From contig LOES01000148.1 in the NCBI GenBank assembly GCA_001515955.1, positions 1 to 25,933 of the forward strand: a stretch of 25,933 nt of DNA, read 5' to 3'. The notes under the pieces were generated by a model. That model did not search any database, was not told where the DNA came from, and saw only the letters and a program-made list of their open reading frames with translations. Made by a program: the position numbers and the translations under genes. The DNA is from Clostridia bacterium BRH_c25 (lineage in GTDB: Bacteria > Bacillota_A > Clostridia > Lutisporales > Lutisporaceae). Shown here piece after piece: positions 7,261 through 14,261 of the stretch (within the stretch, counting starts at the first letter, position 1; every line of letters starts with the position of its first letter).

Positions 7261-8424
7261 ATGATATTTGGAATTTTAAAGGATATTAAAGAAGGCGAAA
7301 ATCGTGTTGTAGTAACTCCTGTTGAAGTTGCTTCCATTGTTGCAGACGGCCATACAGTGCTTGCACAAAAAGATTGTGGTGTTGGCAGTGGATTCTTTGA
7401 CGGGCAATACAGCAAGGCCGGCGCAGAAATTGTAGACACTATGGAAGAAATGTATGAGCGTTGTGACATGCTTGTAAAGGTAAAGGAAATCGAAAAGTGC
7501 GAGTACGAACTGCTTAGAGAAAATCAGATTATTATGACCTGCATACATCCAGCCGGACATCCGGAGGAGGTACAAGCCCTGCTTGATAAAAAAGTCACCG
7601 CTTTTACCGCAGAGGACTGCCACAGGTATGGATCCCCCAACTGTGAAGCGGCAGGCAAACAAGGTGCATTGTTCGGCTTGGAATCTTTGCTTTCCATCAA
7701 TGGAGGCAAGGGCAAATTCGTAAGCGGTTTGGCAGGGGCTCCAGGAATCAAGGCAGTCATTCTTGGCGCAGGCGTAGTAGGAAAGTCTGCGCTGCAAGTT
7801 TTGCAATGTCTCGGTGCCTGGGTTACCGTGCTGGATATTAATCTCGCTGCTCTGCGCGAGGTAGGCAATATTTATCACGAACGTGTAAACACAATGTTCT
7901 GTACCAAAGAAGTAATTGCACAGCTGTTGCCGGAAACAGATATGGTTATCAATTGTGTGAAGTGGCCGAAACAGCGCAAAGATTTTCTGATCGATAAAGA
8001 AATGCTGAAACTGATGGAACCCGGATCTGTATTAGTGGATATCAGTAACGATGATCCTGGGGCAATAGAGAGCAGTCATGAGACACATCATGATAATCCT
8101 CGTTATGTTGTGAATGGTATTGTTCATTATTGTGTCAGTAATATTCCCGGTGCAATTGCCCAATCTACTTCTATTGCATATGCTGCAGAAATGCTGCCCT
8201 ATTTTAGAAGCATCCTGAATGATGGTATAGTGGAAGCCTGCGTAAAAGATGGTTTTGTAAGGCGCAGTCTTACAGTATATAATGGAATGCTGACACATGA
8301 GGAGACAAGTGCTATTCAGAACAGGCCATGGATTCGTCCCGAGGATGTACTTGGAATTGAGGGCAGAAAGTTGGATTATGCTCCTCCTGCAACCTCAACC
8401 CGGTCAAAGAACTTTATAAAATAA
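7261..8424 (+). CDS. Alanine dehydrogenase/PNT-family NAD-dependent dehydrogenase, diverged copy 2
   Basis: A 387-aa paralogue of the preceding gene, 34 nt downstream, with GAGGAG ahead of ATG 7261. Arg15, Lys75 (KVKE) and His96 (CIH) are kept, and the dinucleotide fold GAGVVG (169-174) ends in an Asp (VLD), fitting NAD. The late Asp pair (DISNDDPGAIE) and SNIPG motif are present. It shares the W235-PKQ-RKDFLI variant of copy 1, but residues about 117-160 differ strongly (Cys/Asn-rich AEDCHRYGSPNCEAAGK instead of the PLLSPMS-type substrate loop). The C-terminal extension is Pro/Thr/Ser-rich. Both copies are intact, so they may form a hetero-oligomer or act on two related substrates. A terminator follows. 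Confidence 0.83.
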   Translation: MIFGILKDIKEGENRVVVTPVEVASIVADGHTVLAQKDCGVGSGFFDGQYSKAGAEIVDTMEEMYERCDMLVKVKEIEKCEYELLRENQIIMTCIHPAGHPEEVQALLDKKVTAFTAEDCHRYGSPNCEAAGKQGALFGLESLLSINGGKGKFVSGLAGAPGIKAVILGAGVVGKSALQVLQCLGAWVTVLDINLAALREVGNIYHERVNTMFCTKEVIAQLLPETDMVINCVKWPKQRKDFLIDKEMLKLMEPGSVLVDISNDDPGAIESSHETHHDNPRYVVNGIVHYCVSNIPGAIAQSTSIAYAAEMLPYFRSILNDGIVEACVKDGFVRRSLTVYNGMLTHEETSAIQNRPWIRPEDVLGIEGRKLDYAPPATSTRSKNFIK

Positions 8425-8466
8425 CCTGATGAGTAATCAAGGTGTACCCATATAGGCTGTGCCATC

Positions 8467-8499
8467 AAAAACGCTATCTGAAAAAGATAGTGTTTTTTT
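8467..8499 (+). terminator. Rho-independent terminator of the peptide transporter/dehydrogenase operon
   Basis: AAAAACGCTATCT (8467-8479) pairs with AGATAGTGTTTTT (8485-8497), one G-U pair, around a 5-nt loop, and the right arm runs into a long T tract (8493-8499, then more T). It lies 43 nt after the second dehydrogenase gene. Confidence 0.85.
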
Positions 8500-8642
8500 A
8501 TTTTTTGGCATAATTGCAGGCTGAAAGCTATATTCTACACAGATAGTTAATTTTGGGACAAACACAGTTTAACAAAAAATAGCCATTCTATAAAAAGCAC
8601 ATGCTCCAATATGTAAAAATATAAAATTTATGTAAAAATTAG

Positions 8643-8671
8643 GGAACTTTTTTCAAAGCTGTTTAATCGTC
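8643..8671 (+). promoter_or_regulatory. ECF-sigma-type promoter candidate
   Basis: GGAAC followed by a T run (8643-8650) and CGTC (8668-8671) resemble the -35 and -10 of extracytoplasmic-function sigma promoters. Spacing (about 17 nt between GGAACTT and TCGTC) is slightly long. The expected start is about 20 nt ahead of the ORF at 8700, whose N-terminus is ECF-sigma-like, so this is probably its autoregulatory promoter. Confidence 0.45.
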
Positions 8672-8699
8672 TTTGTGAATATATTAATTGGAGATGTTT

Positions 8700-9143
8700 A
8701 TGAGTAATGAGTCAAAAATAAACTACCTGTGCAGTGAGTTCCTTAGTCTGGAAAAACCTCTTTTTAGTATGGCATATAAGATACTGAGAAATCAATATGA
8801 TGCTGAAGATGTCCCACATAAAATCCGTACCGTACTTATAAGCAAAAACGGCTCACCGGTATTCGCTGCAAACCTTAAGTACAATGAAAACTTAAACTTT
8901 GCTATTCTTCCCAAGTTCTACATCGCCCGTTCGCCCGGCTTCAAGAAGGGAGACTTCTTCAATGCAGCCATACTTTCAGGCTCGGAAGAAGTGGACTATG
9001 AAGGCCAGCAGAACGTAATGGTTGAATTCAAGAATGATGTCAACAGCATCAGTATAGACACTTCTTTCTGCTCAGTAATACCTGGATTCAGTCCTTGCAT
9101 TGATATGGTTTCCTTGTTCCCTGACGTAACAAGTGTAGATTAA
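8700..9143 (+). pseudogene. Chimeric ORF: N-terminus of an ECF sigma factor joined to unidentified sequence
   Basis: The preferred start is ATG 8700 with GGAG (8690-8693) ahead (147 aa); a TTG at 8688 is in frame. Residues about 6-38 look like the beginning of ECF sigma region 2 (LCSEFLSLEKPLFSMAYKIL, then RNQYDAEDV). Where a sigma factor would continue with the core-binding and DNA-binding helices, the frame switches at about residue 39 to a beta-rich sequence (HKIRTVLISKNGSPVF onward) that I do not recognise and that has no region 4. A working ECF sigma factor needs about 160-190 aa with both regions, so this cannot be one. It is best read as an in-frame deletion or fusion scar. The ECF-type promoter upstream seems intact, so it may still be transcribed. 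Confidence 0.55.
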
Positions 9144-9156
9144 TATCTCCGGAAAC

Positions 9157-9280
9157 TAAAGCCCGCTTTTATTCTAGGCTGCCATCAAGATATTATATCT
9201 TAATGGCAGTTCTAGGATTTTACGCCCTGGGGCTGATAGTAAAGCCCAGACTATATCGCCCTGATAACTAAACGGCTTTA
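9157..9280 (+). ncRNA. Candidate multi-helix structured leader RNA of unknown class
   Basis: Three helices nest in 124 nt. A closing stem joins TAAAGCC (9157-9163, plus G9165 past a bulge) to CGGCTTTA (9273-9280). A long hairpin (9171-9218) pairs ATTCTAG with CTAGGAT and CTGCCATCAAGATAT with ATATCTTAATGGCAG with one internal mismatch. A third hairpin (9227-9249) pairs CTGGGGCT with AGCCCAG, bulging one G, with loop GATAGTAA. The closing stem ends 5 nt before an AGGAGG ribosome site, the position expected of a translational leader. I could not match it to a riboswitch class I know. It could also be incidental structure in decaying DNA. Confidence 0.35.
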
Positions 9281-9290
9281 AGAAGAGGAG

Positions 9291-10403
9291 GTGGTCAAAA
9301 TAGCTGAGGAACTAAAAAGAATTGTAATGTATGTAGATGAATCTGAGAAAGAAAAAACAAAAGATATAAAAAATAATATATTCAGTCTGCTTGCATCTTA
9401 TCCCAAAGCCCTAATTGCAGATGCATACAGCTATCAGATAAATTATCTGGAAAGCTATATCCCCGAGAATGCGCATTTGGCGTATATGACATACACTGTG
9501 GCAGAGGAGATTATACAGCTTTCATTTACAGAAAACTATGGTGAATATTGGCCTGATGATTTCGGTGCTGAACCGATAAAAAGCGACCCTGTCTCAGACA
9601 ATCCCGAGGGAATGGCAGCTTTCAGCAGCAGGGGGCCTACTCTGGACGGAAGGATAAAACCTGATGTAGTAGCTCCGGGAACCAATATTCTCTCTGTACG
9701 GTCATGCAGGGCAACGGACGACGGATGGGGACTGCCGGCTGATGAGGAGCTCAGAAAGTATTATATGTATATGGGTGGTACGAGTATGGCAACGCCTATT
9801 GCTGCCGGGTCTGTAGCACTTATACGCCAATACCTGATGAATGTTCGCGGTCAGGCTGGCCCATCAAGCGCTTTGTTAAAAGCCGTGCTGATACATGGCG
9901 CAGTCTCCATGAAAGGGCAGTACGATGCGGCACATCCTGACACAAACCCGGTTCCGGACAGTGTGAATCAGGGCTGGGGCAGGATAGATATGAAAAGCGC
10001 CTTAACTCCCACGCCTCCGGTGAAGGTTGAATTCAGGGACAATCCGGAGGATGCGGTAGGAAGCTTTGAACAAGTGGAATATGATTTCTCCGTAGAGGAC
10101 TCTTCTGTTCCTTTCAAAGCAACGCTGGTATGGACCGACTTTCCGTGCAAACTGCCGGCAGTAGGACTTGTCAACCGTCTGCTCCTATCCGTGAAGCTTC
10201 CGGAGGGAGATCAGCTGTTAAGTGCACAGGCCGGCAGCAATAATAATGTGCACCAGGTAGTTATAAACAAGCCGAGGGCCGGCAAATACACTGTGATTGT
10301 AGAAGGAATAGGTATAGCTGAAGGTATTTCCGCCGAAAAAATCAAGGATATGGACTTGAAGCAGGATTTTGCTCTCGTAATAAGTGGGGGACTTAAAGAA
10401 TAA
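9291..10403 (+). pseudogene. Truncated subtilisin-like (S8) serine protease fused to an unidentified N-terminus
   Basis: A 370-aa frame if started at GTG 9291. From about residue 100 it is clearly the C-terminal half of a subtilase: FSSRGPTLDGRIKPDVVAPG (111-130), the nucleophile motif GGTSMATP with Ser165, then the NQGWGRID segment and a beta-sandwich-like C-terminal domain. The Asp and His motifs (DTG and HGTH) are absent, so it cannot form the triad. Residues 1-95 look unlike a subtilase and contain an aromatic-rich stretch (LAYMTYTV to WPDDFG). The ribosome site AGGAGG (9286-9291) touches the GTG; the properly spaced codon is ATA at 9300, as if an ATG had mutated. No signal peptide is present. 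A decayed fusion is the simplest reading. Confidence 0.6.
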
Positions 10404-10417
10404 GTGCCTGAAAACTA

Positions 10418-10452
10418 TTAAAGAGGCTGTCTTTTTGAAGCAGCCTCTTTAA
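10418..10452 (+). terminator. Terminator-like hairpin after the protease remnant
   Basis: A perfect 12-bp stem, TTAAAGAGGCTG (10418-10429) with CAGCCTCTTTAA (10441-10452), encloses an 11-nt loop. It starts 15 nt after the stop. The following T run is poor, so termination may be partial; its presence suggests the protease gene once had a normal 3' end here. Confidence 0.6.
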
Positions 10453-10492
10453 TCGCTTATATCGTGGCATAGGCCCCAAGGGTATAATGTTT

Positions 10493-10520
10493 TTTTGTTC
10501 GGTGCCTGCACCTAACAAAA
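10493..10520. repeat. Short palindrome, possible dispersed repeat unit
   Basis: TTTTGTT (10493-10499) and AACAAAA (10514-10520) flank GGTGCCTGCACC, giving an almost perfect palindrome with one C/T mismatch. Palindromes centred on GGTGCC...CACC recur as dispersed repeats in some Firmicutes; only one copy was noticed in this window. Confidence 0.35.
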
Positions 10521-10525
10521 TCAGC

Positions 10526-10555
10526 TTGACTAATTCCTAAAAACTAGAATAATAT
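10526..10555 (+). promoter_or_regulatory. SigA-type promoter of the purine nucleoside phosphorylase gene
   Basis: TTGACT (10526-10531) and TAATAT (10550-10555) are separated by 18 nt. The start codon of deoD is 40 nt downstream with a strong ribosome site between, so this fits a stand-alone transcription unit. No operator palindrome like the one at 11435 is seen here. Confidence 0.65.
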
Positions 10556-10594
10556 GTAGATAATGTGTGTAACTACAAAATAGGAGGTATAACT

Positions 10595-11296
10595 ATGAGC
10601 ATTCACATAGGAGCAAAGGAAAATGCAGTGGCAAACACGGTATTACTGCCGGGAGATCCGCTTAGGGCCAAATACATAGCAGAGAACTTGCTGGATAACG
10701 TGGTGTGCTATAATGAAGTTCGGGGTATGTACGGTTTTACAGGTACATATAAAGGAAAGAAAGTATCGGTTCAGGGAACGGGTATGGGCATACCTTCCAT
10801 ATCCATATATGTTAATGAGCTTATTACCAGCTACAATGCAAAAAATCTGATAAGGATAGGCACATGCGGTACATATTCTGAAAGTATAAAGGTCAGGGAT
10901 GTGGTGCTGGCAATGAGTGCATCCACCGACTCGAGCATGAACCGGATAAGGTTCAATGGAGCGGATTATGCGCCGACAGCCAGCTTTGGGCTTTTGAAAA
11001 GCGCATATGATATTGCTTTGGAAAAAGGTATTAAAGCAATAGTAGGCGGTGTGCTGACATCAGATATTTTTTACCATGATGATCCTGAACACTGGAAGGT
11101 TTGGGATAAATACGGAATAGTAGCTGTTGAGATGGAAACTGCTGCTTTGTATACAATAGCTGCAAAGTATAGGGTCAATGCATTATCCATACTTACCGTC
11201 AGCGATCACATACTTACCCATGAGGATACAACCTCCGAGGAAAGGCAGAAAACCTTTACGGATATGGTGGAAATTGCATTGGAACTGACAGAATAG
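10595..11296 (+). CDS. deoD: Purine nucleoside phosphorylase, DeoD type
   Basis: Cytosolic enzyme that splits purine ribo- and deoxyribonucleosides with phosphate to base and (deoxy)ribose 1-phosphate. The start ATG 10595 has AGGAGGT 6 nt upstream; the in-frame 5' extension to 10565 has no ribosome site. The protein is 233 aa, like the hexameric E. coli enzyme, and its key residues fall at the same numbers: His4, Gly20, Arg24, Arg43, Arg87, Met180-Glu181, Asp204 and Arg217 (in [36 protein letters not shown]). Thr90 stands in for the phosphate-binding Ser90. It has its own promoter and terminator but precedes the nucleoside transport/hydrolysis operon, so the cell has both phosphorolytic and hydrolytic routes. 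Confidence 0.96.
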   Translation: MSIHIGAKENAVANTVLLPGDPLRAKYIAENLLDNVVCYNEVRGMYGFTGTYKGKKVSVQGTGMGIPSISIYVNELITSYNAKNLIRIGTCGTYSESIKVRDVVLAMSASTDSSMNRIRFNGADYAPTASFGLLKSAYDIALEKGIKAIVGGVLTSDIFYHDDPEHWKVWDKYGIVAVEMETAALYTIAAKYRVNALSILTVSDHILTHEDTTSEERQKTFTDMVEIALELTE

Positions 11297-11309
11297 AAGA
11301 AATGAAGTG

Positions 11310-11358
11310 AAAAAACCGTTGCCCGGGCACCGAAACAATATCCGGACAGCGGTTTTTT
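11310..11358 (+). terminator. Rho-independent terminator of deoD
   Basis: AAAAAACCGTTG (11310-11321) pairs with CAGCGGTTTTTT (11347-11358), with an inner CCGG/CCGG helix, and the right arm ends in six T residues. It separates deoD from the promoter at 11403. Confidence 0.8.
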
Positions 11359-11402
11359 CATTGTGAATATAGAAAATTGTGCATATATTCAAAAAAAACC
11401 CC

Positions 11403-11431
11403 TTGAATGTAATGAAATTCTAGTTTAAAAT
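11403..11431 (+). promoter_or_regulatory. SigA-type promoter of the nucleoside uptake/catabolism operon
   Basis: TTGAAT (11403-11408) and TAAAAT (11426-11431) are separated by exactly 17 nt. Transcription would start near 11437-11439, inside the palindrome at 11435-11461. The leader to the first start codon is about 45 nt and carries AGGGGGT as ribosome site. Confidence 0.75.
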
Positions 11432-11434
11432 TAG

Positions 11435-11461
11435 AGTAAGCGTTTTAGTAAAACGTTTACT
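11435..11461. promoter_or_regulatory. 27-bp LacI-family-type operator over the transcription start
   Basis: AGTAAGCGTTTTA (11435-11447), a central G and TAAAACGTTTACT (11449-11461) are inverted copies matching at 12 of 13 positions. Each half contains the CG-centred AA(G/A)CGTTT core usual for LacI/PurR-type repressors. It begins 4 nt after the -10 box, so a bound repressor would block initiation. The LacI-type gene at 20827 in the same operon is the obvious candidate ligand-responsive repressor, which would make the operon autoregulated. CcpA is a less likely alternative, as the match to its cre consensus is incomplete. Confidence 0.7.
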
Positions 11462-11483
11462 TAAAATTTAAGGGGGTAAAGGA

Positions 11484-12635
11484 ATGAGAAGACTAGTTTC
11501 TATCGCAACAGTACTAGTATTGGTTCTTACACTCGGACTTACAGGTTGTGCAAGTGAAGCACCGGCAGCTGCGGCTGAACCGACACCTGCACAGTCTACA
11601 GAGCAGGCTGCTGCACCAGCAGAAAAGCCTCTTAAGGTTGTATTGCTCATTAATGGTACACTTGGCGACAAATCCTTCTTCGACTCGGCCGATAATGGCA
11701 TGAAGATGATTAAGGAGCAGTTTGGTGCTGAAACCAAGACAATTGAAATGTCCTATGACGAAACAAAGTGGGAGCCAACTTTACTGGATGTTTCCGAGCA
11801 GGATTGGGATGTCATAATCTTAGGAACCTGGCAGATGACAGAAAACCTTCAAAAGGTTGCAGTAGAGTATCCTGATAAAAAATACATAATATTTGATACA
11901 GCAGTTGACTATTCAGCCGGAGATTTCAGCAATGTATATTCAATCGAATACAAGCAGAATGAAGGCTCATATCTGGCAGGCGCATTGGCAGCCAGAGTAA
12001 CTAATTCAACCCTTCCGTTGGCAGACAACAAAAAGACCATAGGGTTCCTCGGAGGGATGGATATCCCGGTAATCAACGACTTCCTGGTTGGCTATATCCA
12101 GGGTGCAAAACTCATTGATAAGGATATTAAGGTTGCAGTATCATATGTCGGCAATTTCTCAGACTCGGCAAAGGGCAAGGAAATGGCACTTGCACAGTAC
12201 AATGCAGGAGCCGATATTGGCTTCAATGTTGCAGGACAGGCAGGTCTTGGACAGCTTGATGCTGCTAAGGAAAAGAAGAAATATGCAATAGGTGTTGACT
12301 CAGACCAGGCACTGCTCTTCAAGGATAAGGATCCTGAGAAAGCGGACCTTATATGCACATCAGTACTCAAGAGAGTTGACATGTCGCTCGTAAGAGCAAT
12401 AAAACTGCATAAGGAAGGAACACTTCCCTACGGTAAGTCGGAACAGCTCGGCCTTAAGGAGGAATGTATCGGTCTTGCACTTAACGAATATTATGAGAAG
12501 ATAGTTCCTCAAGAATTCAGAACTGAGATCGAAGGCTTGACACAGAAGATAATGAATGGAGAAATCGCAGTTGATACAGCATTGGGAATGGACAACGACA
12601 AGCTTAATGAAATCAGAAATTCTGTAAAGCCATAA
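11484..12635 (+). CDS. BMP/PnrA-family nucleoside ABC transporter substrate-binding lipoprotein
   Basis: Membrane-anchored receptor of a nucleoside importer. The signal peptide MRRLVSIATVLVLVLTLGLTGC ends in the lipobox LTGC with Cys22, followed by an Ala/Pro/Glu linker. The mature domain is of the basic-membrane-protein (Bmp/TmpC/PnrA) family, seen in VVLLINGTLGDKSFFDSADN, the EGSYLAGALAA segment, GFLGGMDIPVINDFLVGY and the late GVDSDQA. Characterised members bind purine nucleosides, and the downstream genes fit that ligand class. Length 383 aa is normal. The start has AGGGGGT about 7 nt upstream, with the operator-controlled promoter just ahead. Confidence 0.94.
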   Translation: MRRLVSIATVLVLVLTLGLTGCASEAPAAAAEPTPAQSTEQAAAPAEKPLKVVLLINGTLGDKSFFDSADNGMKMIKEQFGAETKTIEMSYDETKWEPTLLDVSEQDWDVIILGTWQMTENLQKVAVEYPDKKYIIFDTAVDYSAGDFSNVYSIEYKQNEGSYLAGALAARVTNSTLPLADNKKTIGFLGGMDIPVINDFLVGYIQGAKLIDKDIKVAVSYVGNFSDSAKGKEMALAQYNAGADIGFNVAGQAGLGQLDAAKEKKKYAIGVDSDQALLFKDKDPEKADLICTSVLKRVDMSLVRAIKLHKEGTLPYGKSEQLGLKEECIGLALNEYYEKIVPQEFRTEIEGLTQKIMNGEIAVDTALGMDNDKLNEIRNSVKP

Positions 12636-12643
12636 ATAGCAGA

Positions 12644-12684
12644 TTTGGTATATTGGCCGGTGATAAGCCGGCCAATATACCAAA
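12644..12684 (+). other. Perfect 17-bp intercistronic stem-loop after the nucleoside-binding gene
   Basis: TTTGGTATATTGGCCGG (12644-12660) is fully complementary to CCGGCCAATATACCAAA (12668-12684) around the 7-nt loop TGATAAG. It begins 8 nt after the stop and is followed by only three T residues, so it is likely an mRNA-stabilising or partially terminating element that raises receptor over transporter subunits. The next ribosome site (GGGGG, 12696-12700) lies outside the stem. Confidence 0.75.
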
Positions 12685-12707
12685 ATTTATAAATTGGGGG
12701 AATTTTG

Positions 12708-14261
12708 ATGTCGGCAGATATTTTGAGTATGAAAGGGATAACAAAGGTTTACCCTAACGGCATTGTCGCCAATAAAGAGGTTGATTTCTCCATAAAGCAG
12801 GGTGAGATACATGCTCTCATGGGTGAAAATGGTGCCGGAAAGTCAACCCTGATGAAAATTTTATTCGGACTGGAACAGCCCGAAGAGGGTTCTATTATTC
12901 TCAAGGAAGAAAAAATCAGTATTACATCACCACATATAGCAATAAAATATGGTATTGGTATGGTGCATCAACACTTTATGCTAGTACCGTCTCTGACAGT
13001 TGCCGAAAATATGGTGCTTGGCATCGAACCAAGGAAAAGCGGTCTTCTAAATATACACAAGGCTGTAGAGATAACAGAAAATCTATCAAAACAGTATAAC
13101 CTTAATGTCGATCCAAAGGCGAAAATACAGGATCTTGCGGTAGGCACCAAACAGAAAGTAGAAATTCTCAAAGCCCTCCTCAGAGGCGCTGAAATATTGA
13201 TCCTTGATGAACCTACAGCTGTACTGACACCGCAGGAGACCGAGGAACTATTTCAGGAGCTTTTGAGCCTGAAAAGCAAAGGGCATACCATAATATTCAT
13301 TTCGCATAAATTGAATGAAATCAAACAAATAAGCGATAGAATAACAATTATGCGTAACGGCAGGAATGTAGGAGTTTTTAATACTGCTGATGTCAGCCGG
13401 GAGGAGATTTCCAGGCTGATGGTAGGTCGTGATGTAATTTTAAAGGTGAATAAGTCAAAAGCTGAACCCAAGGATGCAGTACTAAACATAAAGGCTTTGA
13501 ACTACACAAATGAGGTGGGCAAGAAAGTTCTCAAGGATGTCAGCTTGTATGTACGGAGTGGAGAAATTCTTGGCATTGCAGGAGTGGAAGGAAATGGTCA
13601 GCGGGAGCTGGTGGAAATCACAACAGGACTTAGAAGATGCAGTTCGGGAGTTGTAGAGATAAACGGTCAGCTGATTAACAATTTAACAATCAAGCAAATT
13701 AGAGATTTGAAGACTTCGCATATACCTGAGGATAGAATGACCTATGGAGTGTCAAGCGATGGAAGTATTGAGGAAAATCTTATATCGGACAGGTATGACA
13801 AGAAGGAACTGAATAAATCGATCTTTTTAAATAAATCCAGGATCAGTGAACTGTCACAGAGTCTGGTCAAGCAGTTCAAGGTCAAATGCAACTCTCCCAG
13901 GCAGAGCGTAAAGATGCTTTCCGGCGGTAATATTCAGAAGGTAGTTGTTGCGAGGGAATTCACTGCTGATCCCAGGCTTTTGGTTGCGGACCAGCCTACC
14001 AGGGGAATTGACGTAGGTGCAACTGAGTTTATAAGAAACAAGATAATTGAGATGAGAGACAGCGGCACTGCAATACTTCTCATATCGGCAGATTTAAATG
14101 AAGTACTGGAGCTCTCCGATAGTCTCGTAGTCATGTACGGAGGCGAAATCGTGGCATATTTTGAGGAAGCGTCCCAAGTAAACGAGGTGGAGCTCGGAAC
14201 ATATATGCTCGGGTTGAAGACTCAGACCAAGGAAGAAGTAGGGAGGGTTGCACATGCGTAA
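12708..14261 (+). CDS. Nucleoside ABC transporter double ATP-binding protein
   Basis: A 517-aa protein with two tandem ABC domains, as in RbsA/YufO/NupA-type ATPases. Domain 1: Walker A GENGAGKST (39-47), degenerate signature LAVGTKQ (143-149), Walker B ILILDEP (163-169). Domain 2: degenerate Walker A GVEGNGQRE (292-300), good signature LSGGN (404-408), Walker B LLVADQP (424-430). This reciprocal degeneracy is normal for the family and leaves one competent site. ATG 12708 is preferred over the TTG at 12705; GGGGG is 7 nt upstream. The 3' end overlaps the first permease gene by 8 nt. Confidence 0.94.
   Translation: MSADILSMKGITKVYPNGIVANKEVDFSIKQGEIHALMGENGAGKSTLMKILFGLEQPEEGSIILKEEKISITSPHIAIKYGIGMVHQHFMLVPSLTVAENMVLGIEPRKSGLLNIHKAVEITENLSKQYNLNVDPKAKIQDLAVGTKQKVEILKALLRGAEILILDEPTAVLTPQETEELFQELLSLKSKGHTIIFISHKLNEIKQISDRITIMRNGRNVGVFNTADVSREEISRLMVGRDVILKVNKSKAEPKDAVLNIKALNYTNEVGKKVLKDVSLYVRSGEILGIAGVEGNGQRELVEITTGLRRCSSGVVEINGQLINNLTIKQIRDLKTSHIPEDRMTYGVSSDGSIEENLISDRYDKKELNKSIFLNKSRISELSQSLVKQFKVKCNSPRQSVKMLSGGNIQKVVVAREFTADPRLLVADQPTRGIDVGATEFIRNKIIEMRDSGTAILLISADLNEVLELSDSLVVMYGGEIVAYFEEASQVNEVELGTYMLGLKTQTKEEVGRVAHA

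Noticed and set aside
7276..7878. 200-codon minus-strand open frame opposite the second dehydrogenase
   Set aside because: It mirrors a well-conserved coding gene, has no family motifs and no ribosome site; an antisense shadow of plus-strand codon bias.
9151..9290. Known riboswitch (c-di-GMP-I/II, SAM, TPP, glycine, purine, cobalamin) ahead of the protease ORF
   Set aside because: Helices are clear but none of the conserved core sequences of these classes could be matched by eye, so it is reported only as an unassigned structure.
11435..11461. CcpA catabolite-responsive element
   Set aside because: The CG core fits, but the flanks do not match the cre consensus well and the 27-bp symmetry with a central G suits the operon's own LacI-type regulator better.
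12705..14261. Defective double ATPase because Walker A2 and the first signature are degenerate
   Set aside because: This reciprocal degeneracy is normal for RbsA/BMP-type fused ATPases and leaves one working composite site.
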